A stretch of 64,000 bases of DNA from Shinella curvata (GCF_022899935.1 NZ_JALJCJ010000004.1:186001-250000), one strand, 5' to 3'. Shown: positions 43,770-53,648, counted from the stretch's first letter. The notes: generated from the letters alone by a model not told the origin. Translations and numbers: made by a program.

Positions 43770-45476
43770 TCAGAAGGTCTGTCCAGCGAGCATGGCGAGG
43801 TGTTCGACCACGGGACCAAGGGCGAGTGCCGGGAAGAAGGTGAGGCCGCCGACAATAAGGATCGTCCCGACGAGAAGACCGACAAAGAGCGGGCCATCCG
43901 TGGGAAACGTGCCTGCGGAAGCCGGCACCGTCTTCTTGGCGATCAGCGAACCGGCAATCGCCAGCGCCGGGATGATGACGAGGAAGCGTCCCATCAGCAT
44001 GCCGAGGCCCAGCGTCACATTGTACCAGGGCGTGTTGCCGGTCAGGCCGCCGAAGGCCGAGCCGTTGTTGGCCGCCGCCGACGTATAGGCGTAGAGGATT
44101 TCGGAGAAGCCGTGCGGGCCGGCCGTGCCGATTGAAGCGACCGCCGATGGCATGACGCTGGAGATGGCCGTGAAGACCAGCATGGCGAGCGGCAGGCAGA
44201 GGATGGCGAGCACGGCCATCTTCATTTCCTTCGCCTCGATCTTCTTGCCGAGATATTCCGGCGTGCGGCCGACCATCAGGCCTGCCACGAAGACGGCGAC
44301 GACGATGAACAGGATGATGCCGTAGAAGCCCGCGCCGACGCCGCCGACGATCACTTCGCCGAGCTGCATGTTGAGGAGTGGGATGAGACCGCCCAGCGCC
44401 GTGAAGCTGCCGTGCATGGCATTGACCGCACCGCAGGAGGCCGCCGTCGTGACGACAGCGAAGAGCGACGACAAGGCAATGCCGAAACGGGTCTCCTTGC
44501 CTTCCATGTTGCCACCCTGCAGGCCGAAGGCGTGCATCAGCGAATTGCCGGAGGCCTCCGCCCAGTAGGTGATGGCAACGCCGGCGACGAACAGCAGTCC
44601 CATGGCAGCGAGGATGGTCCAACCTTGGCGCTGGTTGCCGACCGTGCGGCCGAAGACATTGGTGAAGGCCGCGCCGATCGCGAAGATCGACACCATCTGG
44701 ATCATGTTCGAAATGGCATCCGGGTTCTCGAACGGGTGGGCGGAGTTCGCGTTGAAGAAGCCGCCGCCGTTGGTGCCGAGCATCTTGATGGCGAGCTGCG
44801 AGGCGACCGGGCCGAGTGCGATGGTCTGCCTTGCGCCCTCCAGCGTCGTCGCCTCCACGTAGGGGCCGAAGGTCTGCGGCACGCCGAGCGCGACATAGGC
44901 GAGTGTCAGCACGATGCAGACCGGCAGGAGCACATAGAGCGTGGCGCGGGTCATATCGACCCAGAAGTTGCCGAGCGCCCTGCCCGAAGAAGAACCTGCG
45001 AATGCGCGGATGAGCGCGACGGCGATCGCCATGCCGGTGGCAGCGGAGACGAAGTTCTGTACCGTCAGCCCCGCCATCTGGGTGAGATAGGACATCGTGC
45101 TTTCGCCACCATAATTCTGCCAGTTGGTGTTGGCGACGAAGCTGATGGCGGTGTTGAACGACAGTTCCGGGCCAACTGCGGTCATGCCGGCCGGGTTGAG
45201 CGGCAGCGCGCCCTGCAGGCGCTGGAGCGCGTAGAGCAACAGCAGGCCGGCGAGATTGAAGGCCAGCATGGCGAAGGCGTAGGCCGTCCAGCGCTGTTCT
45301 TCGCGTTCACTGGTCCCCGCCAACGCGTAGAGGCCCCGTTCGATCGGAACGAGGAGGGGGGAAAGAAACGTGCGCTCGCCGGCAAAGACACGCGTCATGT
45401 AGCCGCCGAGCGGTTTGACGAGCGCTACGACGATCCCGCAGAAAAGGAGGATTTGCAGCCAGCCGAATAGGGTCAT
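43770..45476 (-). CDS. kdpA: KdpA: K+-translocating subunit A
   Basis: A 568-residue channel-like subunit. Selectivity-filter-like loops are visible: [52 protein letters not shown] and [16 protein letters not shown]. About ten transmembrane helices. It follows kdpF by 31 bp and is followed by the 48-residue peptide. Confidence 0.96.
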   Translation of the reverse strand: MTLFGWLQILLFCGIVVALVKPLGGYMTRVFAGERTFLSPLLVPIERGLYALAGTSEREEQRWTAYAFAMLAFNLAGLLLLYALQRLQGALPLNPAGMTAVGPELSFNTAISFVANTNWQNYGGESTMSYLTQMAGLTVQNFVSAATGMAIAVALIRAFAGSSSGRALGNFWVDMTRATLYVLLPVCIVLTLAYVALGVPQTFGPYVEATTLEGARQTIALGPVASQLAIKMLGTNGGGFFNANSAHPFENPDAISNMIQMVSIFAIGAAFTNVFGRTVGNQRQGWTILAAMGLLFVAGVAITYWAEASGNSLMHAFGLQGGNMEGKETRFGIALSSLFAVVTTAASCGAVNAMHGSFTALGGLIPLLNMQLGEVIVGGVGAGFYGIILFIVVAVFVAGLMVGRTPEYLGKKIEAKEMKMAVLAILCLPLAMLVFTAISSVMPSAVASIGTAGPHGFSEILYAYTSAAANNGSAFGGLTGNTPWYNVTLGLGMLMGRFLVIIPALAIAGSLIAKKTVPASAGTFPTDGPLFVGLLVGTILIVGGLTFFPALALGPVVEHLAMLAGQTF

Positions 45477-45507
45477 GGGAGGAAACTTTCAAAGCCCGGC
45501 TGCTTCA

Positions 45508-45597
45508 TCAGAAGCGCTCGGGGCGGATGAGGGCATAGGTCAGATAAAGGGTAAGGAAAACGGTGACCGCACCGCTGAAGACGTAGTCGAACAGCAT
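45508..45597 (-). CDS. kdpF: KdpF: small K+-ATPase subunit (29 aa)
   Basis: A 29-residue single-helix peptide (FDYVFSGAVTVFLTLYLTYA followed by LIRPERF). This matches the KdpF pattern (a YLxYALlrPErF end), the lipid-like stabiliser of KdpABC. A GAGGAGG site lies just upstream of the ATG. It is 9 bp after the 27-residue peptide and 31 bp before kdpA. Too short for most gene finders. Confidence 0.9.
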   Translation of the reverse strand: MLFDYVFSGAVTVFLTLYLTYALIRPERF

Positions 45598-45606
45598 GGT
45601 GCCTCC

Positions 45607-45690
45607 TCATAGCCTGTCGCAGGCTTGGGTGTAGACAAAGCAGAGGCCGAAGAAGCCGACTGCCGTGCCGATTAGAATGATGTCCATCAT
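45607..45690 (-). CDS. Small membrane peptide at the head of kdp (27 aa)
   Basis: A 27-residue peptide: hydrophobic helix DIILIGTAVGFFGLCFVYTQ followed by ACDRL. AGGAG lies 9 bp before ATG 45690; the second Met immediately after it is also possible. Its stop region supplies the GAGGAGG site of kdpF. The same kind of peptide (a short helix ending ACDRL) appears ahead of kdpF in other proteobacteria from memory; function unknown. Confidence 0.7.
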   Translation of the reverse strand: MMDIILIGTAVGFFGLCFVYTQACDRL

Positions 45691-45821
45691 CGATCCGGAC
45701 TCCTTTGTTGCCAGAGACCAGGACAAGCCCGTGGGCTTTCCGGCGTGGAGACGATCACGTCTCGTCACCAGATATGCGTCCGAACCGAATAGGCGTTCGA
45801 GAGTGGCCGGGGCGAAAAGAA

Positions 45822-45840
45822 ATAGGAATCCTATAGGAAT
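45822..45840 (-). promoter_or_regulatory. KdpE-like direct repeat upstream of kdp
   Basis: ATAGGAAT is repeated exactly at 45822-45829 and 45833-45840 with an 11-bp period. On the minus strand this reads ATTCCTAT twice. The layout matches tandem OmpR/PhoB-family sites, and it lies about 130 bp before the first kdp peptide. KdpE is the obvious candidate, but its box in rhizobia is inferred, not shown. Confidence 0.55.
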
Positions 45841-45974
45841 TTCGGCCCGTTGCTGAAGGTCGCCCATCGCCCCTGCCGGAATAGCACGGGACAAGCATGG
45901 ACTGCCGCTTGCCCCGACGCGCCAGGCGGGCCACCTATGGCTCTCGCCACCGCCTGATTTTTTCGGATCCGCCC

Positions 45975-46940
45975 ATGACCGTCGTCGCAGCCTTTTCCTA
46001 TAGGAACGGAAACCGTGCCAATCCCGTGGAGCTTCAAGATGAGCGCTATACGACGGCAGAAGACGAGTTCGTCTGGATCGGCCTGACTGCGCCATCGGAG
46101 GACGAAATGGCGAAGCTGCGGGTGATGTTCGGCCTCCACCCACTCGCCGTCGAGGATGCACTGAAGGGTCGCCAGGTGCCCAAGGTGGAAGTCTATGGCG
46201 ACCAGTTGTTCGTGATCGCCAAGACCGCCCATCTGGAGGGCGACAAGATCGCCTACGGAGAGACCTGCATCTTCGTCGGCAAGCGACACATCATCACGGT
46301 GCGGCACGGCTCCGCCCGCGCTCACAAGGAGCTTCGAGAGCAACTCGAGCAGTCACCGAGACTGCTGGAGCACGGGCCGGACTATGTGCTTCACGCCATT
46401 ATCGACTTCATCGTGGACGGTTACCTGCCGATGGTCGAGAAGATGGAGGACAACGTGCTGACGATGGAAAAGCACATGCTCGCGTCCTTCCTGGAGCGCG
46501 AGCAGATCCGCCGACTTTTCCGTATGCGGCGGCAGGTCATCCTATTCCAGCGCGTGCTGGGCCCGATGGCCGAAATGCTCGGCAAACTCAGCCATCTCGA
46601 CCTCCCCTGCATCGACGATAATGCCAAACCGTACTTCCGGGACGTGCACGACCATATCAGGCGCGTCGAAGTGATAGTGGCGGGGCTGCGGGAGGTGATC
46701 ACGTCGGTTTTCGAGGCCAGCAACCTCCTGGAACAGCAGCGTCAGGGCACGATCACACGGCAACTGGCGGCCTGGGCGGCCATCCTTGCCGTACCCACCG
46801 CGATTGCAGGTATATACGGCATGAACTTCCAGTACATGCCGGAGCTTCAAACGCAGTATGGTTACTTCGTCGTGCTCGGGGTCATCGTGGTGATCTGCGC
46901 CATTCTCTATCAGCGCTTCAAGGCGGCCGGCTGGCTGTAG
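45975..46940 (+). CDS. corA: CorA-family divalent metal (Mg2+/Co2+/Ni2+) transporter
   Basis: A 321-residue CorA protein. The cytoplasmic N-terminal domain (about 1-255) includes HPLAVEDALKGRQVPKVEVYG, and two C-terminal helices carry the signature GIYGMNF (pore entrance), followed by YMPEL. These show a pentameric Mg2+/metal channel. ATG 45975 is chosen for its match to the normal CorA start; an upstream in-frame extension is not supported. It is divergent from kdp with a 284-bp gap and followed by kup. Confidence 0.92.
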   Translation: MTVVAAFSYRNGNRANPVELQDERYTTAEDEFVWIGLTAPSEDEMAKLRVMFGLHPLAVEDALKGRQVPKVEVYGDQLFVIAKTAHLEGDKIAYGETCIFVGKRHIITVRHGSARAHKELREQLEQSPRLLEHGPDYVLHAIIDFIVDGYLPMVEKMEDNVLTMEKHMLASFLEREQIRRLFRMRRQVILFQRVLGPMAEMLGKLSHLDLPCIDDNAKPYFRDVHDHIRRVEVIVAGLREVITSVFEASNLLEQQRQGTITRQLAAWAAILAVPTAIAGIYGMNFQYMPELQTQYGYFVVLGVIVVICAILYQRFKAAGWL

Positions 46941-47074
46941 TTTTCCGTCCCAAAACCGGTTTCGGTGGGAAACATGCCTGCCGCCACAGAATGGCCGAGA
47001 CACGGTTTGCGTTCCATCTCGCGCTGCACCATATTCGCGCCACCGCATAAACCGACGCCGGAGACGTTTTCAAC

Positions 47075-48973
47075 GTGTCGCACGCCACCTCGCACGATCG
47101 CAGTTCCGACACCCGCAAGTTTCTCGTTCTGCTGCTTGGTTCGATCGGCGTCGTCTACGGCGACATCGGCACGAGCCCGCTCTACGCGTTTCGTGAAGCG
47201 CTCCGGCCGTTCGTCTCCGATGGCGTGATCCGCGAGGAGGTCGTCATCGGTCTCATTTCGCTGATGGTCTGGACGCTCACCATCATCGTGACCTTCAAAT
47301 ATGTGCTGTTCCTGCTGCGCGCCGACAATGATGGCGAAGGCGGAACGCTCTCGCTGCTGGCCCTGCTGATGAAGAAATCCGGCAGCTATATGCCTGTTCT
47401 GTTCTTCGCCGGGGTCATCGGGGCAGCCCTTTTTATCGGCGATGCGATGATTACGCCGGCGCTCTCCGTCATGTCGGCTCTGGAGGGCATGAAGCTGGTG
47501 ACGCCGGCCTTCGCCGACTATGTGCTCCCCCTTTCCGCGGCGATCATGGTGGGGCTTTTCCTCGTGCAGTCGAAAGGCACGGCCGCCGTTTCGAAATTCT
47601 TCGGCCCCATCACCGTCGTCTGGTTCTTGGCCATGGCCTGGGGCGGCCTCATCCATATCGGCGACGACTGGACGATCCTGCAAGCATTGAACCCGCTGAA
47701 TGCGCTCTGGTTCATCACCCATGCCGGCATCGTGGGGCTCATCGTGCTCGGGGCTGTCTTCCTCACCGTCACCGGCGCCGAAGCGCTCTACGCCGATCTT
47801 GGCCATTTCGGCCGCAAACCGATCCAGGTGGCATGGTTCATTCTCGTCTTCCCGGCGCTTGCGCTCAACTATCTCGGGCAGGGTGCCCTCGTGCTGACCC
47901 ACCCCGAGGCCGTCGAGAACCCGTTCTACCTGCTCTATCCCGACTGGGCGCTGCTGCCGATCGTCATTCTCGCCACCATGGCGACCATCATTGCCAGCCA
48001 GGCCGTGATAACAGGCGCCTTTTCACTGGCCCGTCAGGCGGTGCATCTCGGCTTCCTGCCGCGCCTGATGATAAAGTTTACCTCCGAGACCAATACGGGA
48101 CAGATCTACGTTCCCGCTGTCAACGGCGTGCTGTTCATCGGGGTCATCGTGCTCATTTTCTCCTTCGGCGATTCAGAGTCGCTTGCGACGGCCTACGGCA
48201 TCTCGGTAACGGGAGCGATGGTGGTGACGACGCTGATGGCGCACCAGTTCCTGCGGCAGGTCTGGGGATACTCGGTGGTCACCGCGAGCCTGCTGCTGCT
48301 GCCGCTGCTCCTGGTCGAAGGTGTGTTCCTGATCGCCAACCTCACGAAGATCCACGACGGCGGCTGGGTGCCTGTCGTGCTCGCCGTCGCCATCATGCTC
48401 GTCATGTGGACGTGGACGCGCGGGACGCGATACCTCAAGAACAAGATCGCGCAGAGCGATATTCCGCTCACGGATTTCATCGCGGCCGTCGAAAAGAAGT
48501 CGAAGCATGCGCCCGCGATCGTACCGGGGACCGCAATCTTCCTGACGAGCGTGCCGGACCGCACCCCTGCCGTCCTTCTGCACAACATCAAGCACAACCA
48601 CGTACTGCATGAGCGCAACGTCATCCTGACGGTCTGGACCCAGGACAAGCCCTACGTTCCGGATTCAGAGCGCATCCAGATACAGACCCTCAGCGACCGT
48701 TTCATGCGCATCGACCTGACATTTGGCTTCATGGAGGATCCCAATGTCACCAAGGCTCTCAGCGCCTGCCGCAAGAAGGGTTTCAAGTTCGAGATCATGA
48801 ACACCTCGTTCTACCTCGGTCGGCGCGTGCTCGTGCGCTCGCCGAATGTTGGCCTGCCGGGATGGCAGGAGCGGCTCTACATCGCGCTTGCCGACTTCGG
48901 CATCGATCCCTCGGACTATTTCAAGCTGCCCGCCAACCGCGTGGTCGAACTCGGCGAGCAGGTCGCGATCTGA
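47075..48973 (+). CDS. kup: Kup: low-affinity potassium:H+ symporter
   Basis: A 632-residue Kup/HAK/KT protein. The hallmark [21 protein letters not shown] lies near the N-terminus, with about 12 helices and [40 protein letters not shown]. The C-terminal cytoplasmic domain begins near residue 460. GTG 47075 follows GGAGACG. It gives constitutive K+ uptake next to the inducible Kdp system. Confidence 0.95.
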   Translation: MSHATSHDRSSDTRKFLVLLLGSIGVVYGDIGTSPLYAFREALRPFVSDGVIREEVVIGLISLMVWTLTIIVTFKYVLFLLRADNDGEGGTLSLLALLMKKSGSYMPVLFFAGVIGAALFIGDAMITPALSVMSALEGMKLVTPAFADYVLPLSAAIMVGLFLVQSKGTAAVSKFFGPITVVWFLAMAWGGLIHIGDDWTILQALNPLNALWFITHAGIVGLIVLGAVFLTVTGAEALYADLGHFGRKPIQVAWFILVFPALALNYLGQGALVLTHPEAVENPFYLLYPDWALLPIVILATMATIIASQAVITGAFSLARQAVHLGFLPRLMIKFTSETNTGQIYVPAVNGVLFIGVIVLIFSFGDSESLATAYGISVTGAMVVTTLMAHQFLRQVWGYSVVTASLLLLPLLLVEGVFLIANLTKIHDGGWVPVVLAVAIMLVMWTWTRGTRYLKNKIAQSDIPLTDFIAAVEKKSKHAPAIVPGTAIFLTSVPDRTPAVLLHNIKHNHVLHERNVILTVWTQDKPYVPDSERIQIQTLSDRFMRIDLTFGFMEDPNVTKALSACRKKGFKFEIMNTSFYLGRRVLVRSPNVGLPGWQERLYIALADFGIDPSDYFKLPANRVVELGEQVAI

Positions 48974-49048
48974 AGATCGGCCGTGCTTGTCGGCGGGACG
49001 AGTCCACTCGGCATGGTGGACGGTATCCCCATGGTAACGCATTAAACT

Positions 49049-49069
49049 TGACTAAGTTTCTCAACTTAG
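49049..49069. promoter_or_regulatory. Candidate iron-responsive operator (RirA/IRO box) before fecI
   Basis: TGA-CTAAGTTTC-TCA at 49049-49063 fits the rhizobial IRO pattern TGA-N9-TCA bound by RirA. The overlapping dyad CTAAGTT / AACTTAG (49052-49058, 49063-49069) is perfect. It lies about 85-100 bp before fecI. TGA-N9-TCA occurs often by chance, so position and dyad carry the weight. Confidence 0.55.
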
Positions 49070-49151
49070 GTTATGGCCATGTCTTGCAAGGGATCGCGCG
49101 CAGGCGTTCACGCTCTGCAAGAAGCGCAAGCAGGAGAGGGAACAAGTCGTC

Positions 49152-49664
49152 TTGAAGGACGGGGATGCGACGGCGCTGCTCTACGCCACCCACAAGCCCG
49201 CTCTGGTGCGATACGCCACGCGCATTCTCGGTTCCCGGGAGGCGGCGGAGGATATCGTCCAGGATGCCTTCATCCGGTTTGGCCCCGCCAACACGACCGC
49301 CACGACCGCAGGCCAGACACTCGCCTATCTCTACCGTATCGTGCGCAACCTCTGCTTCGACGTCATCAAGCGACGGAAAATCGAGATGAGGGAGCGGGAT
49401 AGCGAGCCACCCTACTGGTCGATCCCGCGCGCTGTCGAGACACCGGAGGAAAACGTCCAGGTTTCACAGGAGCTGCAGGTTATACGCGACGTGCTCGATG
49501 GCTTTCCGCTCGATGTGCGGGTTGCGGTCGAAATGCATCGCTTCGGCGGGCATACCCTCGAGGAGGTGGCTGCGCATCTTGGCATTTCGGTCGCCACCGC
49601 GCATCGGCACGTTCGGGCAGCACTAGTGGAAATTGCGCTTCGTCTTGCCGATGCCGCCTCATGA
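49152..49664 (+). CDS. fecI: FecI-like ECF sigma factor (iron transport)
   Basis: A 170-residue ECF sigma factor. Region 2 includes SREAAEDIVQDAFIRFGP and LAYLYRIVRNLCFDVIKRRK; region 4 includes DGFPLDVRVAVEMHRFGGHT with the HTH LEEVAAHLGISVATAHRHVRA. TTG 49152 is chosen because the conserved reading frame begins there, with GGAGAGGGA upstream and no better in-frame ATG. A fecR-type anti-sigma gene and a TonB-dependent receptor follow, the classic cell-surface signalling set. It probably activates the receptor and siderophore genes. Confidence 0.88.
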   Translation: MKDGDATALLYATHKPALVRYATRILGSREAAEDIVQDAFIRFGPANTTATTAGQTLAYLYRIVRNLCFDVIKRRKIEMRERDSEPPYWSIPRAVETPEENVQVSQELQVIRDVLDGFPLDVRVAVEMHRFGGHTLEEVAAHLGISVATAHRHVRAALVEIALRLADAAS

Positions 49665-49771
49665 TTTTGGCGGCATGAAAAAAAATTGTCAGTAAATCGT
49701 CCCTACGCAGATTTTGATTATTCGGCTAGAACTCGCTGCACGGCGCGGGAAGCCGGGGCACAGGTATTATT

Positions 49772-50749
49772 TTGATCAGGGACGACACAGACAGGCGGCG
49801 TGCGATGGAAGAAGCCATGGATTGGCTTCTGCGCCTCAAGGCCGAGCCGCAATGTCAGGAGGCCGCCCGCGGGCTTCATGCTTGGCTGGAGCATTCCGAT
49901 GACAATCGTACGGCATGGCAGGCGGCGCTACGCACCTGGGAGCTGCTCGGCGAGGTCAAGCCGCAATACACCGATCTCTGGTCCGCCAGGCCGGATGCAA
50001 CCGTGGTGGTCCATCCGGCCTGGCGTCGGCGTCGTTGGGTGGCCGGAGGCGTGTTTGCCATAGCGGCGGCGATCGCGCTCGTTCTTGCCGGCCCCGCGCT
50101 GCTTCTGCGCCTTCAGGCGGATGTGATGACGACAACGGGCGAAAGCCGTCTGGTGACGCTGGCCGACGGCACCGAGGTCAATCTCTCGGGCGGAAGCGCG
50201 ATCGGCGTGGATATCACGGCGGAAGGGCGCCGGGTGCGCCTGCTCTCGGGCGAGGCTTTCTTCGACGTGGCACATGATGCAGCTCGCCCCTTCACCGTGG
50301 AAGCCGGTGGCGCCAAGGTCGTCGTTCTCGGCACGGCCTTCGACGTGGCGCTCGACCCCTCTTCCACGACGGTGCAGCTGGCGCGGGGTGTCGTCGGCAT
50401 TTCCGGAACCACCGCGTCTGCGGTCACCGAAATGGCACCGGGCGACATGGCGACGGTCGATCACGATACAGGCGAAATCCTGCATGAAACCGTGCCGGTC
50501 GGCGAGATCGGCGCCTGGCGCAACGGCTTGCTCTTCGTCAATGACGTTCCCGTGGAAAGCGTCGTCGCACGCCTGCAGCGCTATCATTCCGCCTGGATCG
50601 GCCTGCCCGACCGGAGACTCGCACGGCAGCGGGTGACGGGCCTCTATGATCTGCGCGATCCCGACCGGGCCTTGCGTGCGCTCGTCCAGCCGCTTGGCGG
50701 CAAGGTCCGGGCCGTGTCCGATTATGTGCGCGTGATCTCGCGTTTCTAG
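49772..50749 (+). CDS. fecR: FecR-like anti-sigma / signal transducer
   Basis: A 325-residue single-pass inner-membrane protein. A cytoplasmic N-terminal domain (EEAMDWLLRLKAEPQCQEAA, about 12-60) binds sigma; a transmembrane helix (VAGGVFAIAAAIALVLAGPA) follows; the periplasmic FecR domain (about 115-220) includes LADGTEVNLSGGSAIGVDI and LSGEAFFDVAHDAARPF. The C-terminal STN-like segment contacts the receptor plug domain. TTG 49772 gives the longest reading; ATG 49805 is an alternative. It links the receptor at 50881 to the sigma factor at 49152. Confidence 0.9.
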   Translation: MIRDDTDRRRAMEEAMDWLLRLKAEPQCQEAARGLHAWLEHSDDNRTAWQAALRTWELLGEVKPQYTDLWSARPDATVVVHPAWRRRRWVAGGVFAIAAAIALVLAGPALLLRLQADVMTTTGESRLVTLADGTEVNLSGGSAIGVDITAEGRRVRLLSGEAFFDVAHDAARPFTVEAGGAKVVVLGTAFDVALDPSSTTVQLARGVVGISGTTASAVTEMAPGDMATVDHDTGEILHETVPVGEIGAWRNGLLFVNDVPVESVVARLQRYHSAWIGLPDRRLARQRVTGLYDLRDPDRALRALVQPLGGKVRAVSDYVRVISRF

Positions 50750-50880
50750 GTTCACGAAAAGTTTTCTGAAAAAATCAAGAAATTCGCCCCGGACGTGAAA
50801 AAGATTCCGGAGCCGGTCGTCATTGCACCGGGAATGCGCGCCGGGGCGGCGCGTCCCAGGGTTAGGACACCGGGGGTAAA

Positions 50881-53208
50881 ATGCGTTTGCATATCGATCG
50901 ATCGAAGGGAACACGCGCCGGGGCGCGGGTTCGCAATGTCTTCTTCGCCAGGCTGATGGTTTCCACGGCGGCCGCACTTCTCTTCAGCCTGCCGCACGCT
51001 GCGTTGCAGCCGGCCATGGCGCAGGAGAAGACGGCGCGCGTCGGCACCATTGCTTTCGACATTCCGGCGCAATCTCTGGCAAGCGCCTTGAACGCGTTCG
51101 GCCGGCAGTCCGGCTTGCAGGTTTCGCTCGCGGCCTCCACGTCCCGTGGTGTGACCTCCCGGGCGGTGAAGGGTACCTATACGCCAGAGCAAGCGCTTGC
51201 CGCCTTGCTCGAGGGCACCGAGGCCCGACATGCGATCACGCCCGAGGGCACCGCCATCGTCACGCCGAAAAACATTTCGCCGCTCGTCACCGGCTCGGTG
51301 GAGGATGGCTCGACGACGCTGCAGCAGGTGACGGTCGAGGGGGAAGGCGCTAGCCAGGGCGGTGTCGGCAAGGTCAAGATCACGGCCAAGGATCTCGAGC
51401 GCAAGAATCCTTCGAACCTTCAGGACGTCTTCCGCGACGAACCGAGCGTCAAGGTCGGCTCTTCCCTGCCCATGTCGCAGAAGGTCTATGTCAACGGTAT
51501 CGAGGAAACCAACCTTGCCGTCTCGATCGATGGCAGCCGGCAGAACAACAAGGTTTTCCATCACAACGCGACGACGCTCATCGATCCGGCGCTTCTGAAG
51601 GCCGTCAGCGTGGATGAGGGCGTGGCGCCAGCCGATGCCGGTCCGGGTGCCCTTGGCGGCGCCATCGCCTATGAGACGAAGGATGCGCGCGATCTGCTCG
51701 ACGGCGATGGTTTCGGCGGCTTCGTCAATTCCACTTACAACTCGAATGGCGGGGTCTTCGGCACCGGTGTTTCCGCCTACGGTCTCCATCAGGGGTTCGA
51801 ATATCTCGGCTATCTCAATTTCAGCCGCGGCGGCGAGTTTTCCGACGCCAATGGCGACAAGGTGCTGGGAACGCGTTCGAACTTCCTGAGCGGGCTCGGC
51901 AAGATTGCCTACGAATTCGAAAGCGGCGACCGAATCGAGATCAGCCATGAAGGCATCCGGGACGATGCGCCGCGGCCCTTCCGTGCCAACATGCGCCACA
52001 CGGATGGCAGCAAGCCGGGTGAACCCGTCGTCCGCGATTACCGCCTCGACAGGAACAACACGGTTCTCACCTATACCGATGAAACCCCCGAGGGGTGGTG
52101 GGACCCGAGAGTTGTCCTGGCCTACGGCACGACCGATGTCGGCACGACGGTTTACCTTCCGCCTGGCAGCCTGCCGGAGAAATACCCGATTGAAGGCATG
52201 ACATCGACGTTCAACGGCAAGTTCGAAAACCGTTTCCATGTCGGCATCGGTACGGTGACGGCGGGCGTCGATTTCTACAGCGATCGCGCGGAACTGGACG
52301 ATCTTTTCGATCCGGCCGTGGAAAAGGCGCAGAACGTCGGCGCCTATGTGCAAGCGCGCCTCGAGCCGTTCGACCGCACGCGCCTGTCGTTTGGCGGCCG
52401 TGCCGACCAGCAATGGTTTACGGGCACGGGAGGACAGGAATTCGATAATGCCGGCCTCAGCGGAAACATCTCGGGTGAATACGACATCATCGAGGATTTG
52501 CTGACGGCAAAGGCCGGTTACTCCCATGTCTGGTCCGGCATCCCGCTTGCGGAAAACTTCATCATGAACCCGAACTGGGTCTATCTGCCGGAGCCCGAGC
52601 CGGCGACTGCCGACAACTACACGGTGGGCCTCGAGGCCAAGTACAATGGCTTCACGCTTGAGGGCTCCATTTTCCGGACGGATATGGAGAATGTACGGTC
52701 GGCGCGCTATCGCACCGCCTATACGGCTCGCCATGTGGAGTCGGAGGGCTTCTCCGTTGCTGCCGGCTACGAGTGGAACGACAGCTTCGTGCGCGTGAAA
52801 TATGTCAACACGGACACGCTGATCGACGGGCAGCCGGCGGATTCCGACACCGGTACGTATCTCACGACGCCTGTCGGCGAGATTATTACCGTTGCGGCCG
52901 CGCATACCTTCTCGGACTACGGTGTCACGATCGGCGGCGACATCGAATTCGCGCTGAAATACGACAAGTTGCCCGCGGCGCCTGAGGGCGAGCCGGCTTA
53001 CAAGCCCTTCAAGGCCTACCAGGTGTTCAACGCCTATCTCGAATACAAGCCGCCGAGCCACAAGAATCTGACGCTGCGCGCCGATGTGAAGAACGTCTTC
53101 AACGAGGTTTACGCAGACCGCGCAACCTATGGCCAGGAATTCGGGGTGGTCGATCCGCTTTACCAGCCCGGCCGTTCGTTCCTCGTGAGCCTGCGCGCCA
53201 CCTTCTAA
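50881..53208 (+). CDS. TonB-dependent siderophore receptor with N-terminal signalling (STN) domain
   Basis: A 775-residue outer-membrane receptor. A signal peptide ends near PAMAQEK; an STN/secretin domain (about 55-125: FDIPAQSLASALNAFGRQSG, ALAALLEGTEARHAI) interacts with FecR. The plug domain (about 150-270) includes KVYVNGIEETNLAVSIDG and ADAGPGALGGAIAYETKD; the barrel ends LVSLRATF, with the usual aromatic end. Context (fecI, fecR, asb genes) suggests uptake of the petrobactin-like siderophore made nearby. A GGGGG site precedes ATG 50881. Confidence 0.92.
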   Translation: MRLHIDRSKGTRAGARVRNVFFARLMVSTAAALLFSLPHAALQPAMAQEKTARVGTIAFDIPAQSLASALNAFGRQSGLQVSLAASTSRGVTSRAVKGTYTPEQALAALLEGTEARHAITPEGTAIVTPKNISPLVTGSVEDGSTTLQQVTVEGEGASQGGVGKVKITAKDLERKNPSNLQDVFRDEPSVKVGSSLPMSQKVYVNGIEETNLAVSIDGSRQNNKVFHHNATTLIDPALLKAVSVDEGVAPADAGPGALGGAIAYETKDARDLLDGDGFGGFVNSTYNSNGGVFGTGVSAYGLHQGFEYLGYLNFSRGGEFSDANGDKVLGTRSNFLSGLGKIAYEFESGDRIEISHEGIRDDAPRPFRANMRHTDGSKPGEPVVRDYRLDRNNTVLTYTDETPEGWWDPRVVLAYGTTDVGTTVYLPPGSLPEKYPIEGMTSTFNGKFENRFHVGIGTVTAGVDFYSDRAELDDLFDPAVEKAQNVGAYVQARLEPFDRTRLSFGGRADQQWFTGTGGQEFDNAGLSGNISGEYDIIEDLLTAKAGYSHVWSGIPLAENFIMNPNWVYLPEPEPATADNYTVGLEAKYNGFTLEGSIFRTDMENVRSARYRTAYTARHVESEGFSVAAGYEWNDSFVRVKYVNTDTLIDGQPADSDTGTYLTTPVGEIITVAAAHTFSDYGVTIGGDIEFALKYDKLPAAPEGEPAYKPFKAYQVFNAYLEYKPPSHKNLTLRADVKNVFNEVYADRATYGQEFGVVDPLYQPGRSFLVSLRATF

Positions 53209-53214
53209 CGCCAT

Positions 53215-53245
53215 CGTTCCCGGCGGCGCGGTGCCGCCGGGAACG
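53215..53245. terminator. Strong stem-loop between the receptor and DUF2218 genes
   Basis: A perfect 13-bp stem (CGTTCCCGGCGGC / GCCGCCGGGAACG) with a GCGGT loop begins 7 bp after the receptor stop. No T run follows, so it is more likely an mRNA processing/stability element or a partial terminator that lowers downstream expression than a full stop. Confidence 0.55.
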
Positions 53246-53271
53246 GACCATCGGAAAGAGGAGGACCCTCC

Positions 53272-53559
53272 ATGGAAGCCACCACCCGATTCGAAACCGA
53301 AAACAGTGCAAGATACCTGCAGCAACTCTGCAAACATTTCGCCCACAAGGTCGATGTGACCCTTGGCGAGACCAGCGGCGAATGCCGCTTTTCCTGCGGC
53401 ACCTCGGTGCTCACCATCGTAGAGAACGGCCTCGACATCCATGTCTCTGCTGCCGACGAAGACGGTCTTCGTGATACCAAGGCCGTCATTGAGGATCACC
53501 TCCTGCGCTTCGCCTTCCGCGAAGCTCCGCCGCCGTTTTCCTGGCGCCCCGTCACCTGA
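53272..53559 (+). CDS. DUF2218-family protein
   Basis: A 95-residue DUF2218-type protein: ENSARYLQQLCKHFAHKVDV, then GECRFSCGTSVLTIVENG and LRDTKAVIEDHLLRFAFRE. Such proteins are common beside siderophore or iron-uptake genes but have no defined reaction. GGAGG lies shortly before the ATG. It sits between the receptor and asb biosynthesis genes and may be in their operon. Confidence 0.82.
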   Translation: MEATTRFETENSARYLQQLCKHFAHKVDVTLGETSGECRFSCGTSVLTIVENGLDIHVSAADEDGLRDTKAVIEDHLLRFAFREAPPPFSWRPVT

Positions 53560-53648
53560 TCGCACGCCCGTCATCTGACACCCCGTCGTCAATTTCGGAC
53601 CGGTTCGCCGTATCGCGCGGCGCCGCCGGCCGGCGTTCCAGGTGAGTT

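Noticed and set aside
45993-46008. CCTATAGG palindrome near the corA start as a third KdpE-like site
   Set aside because: It lies inside the corA coding region and has no second repeat at an 11-bp period.
50752-53592. Long leftward open frame (over 900 codons) opposite the TonB-dependent receptor
   Set aside because: The plus-strand receptor has clear signal peptide, STN, plug and barrel; the antisense frame has none.
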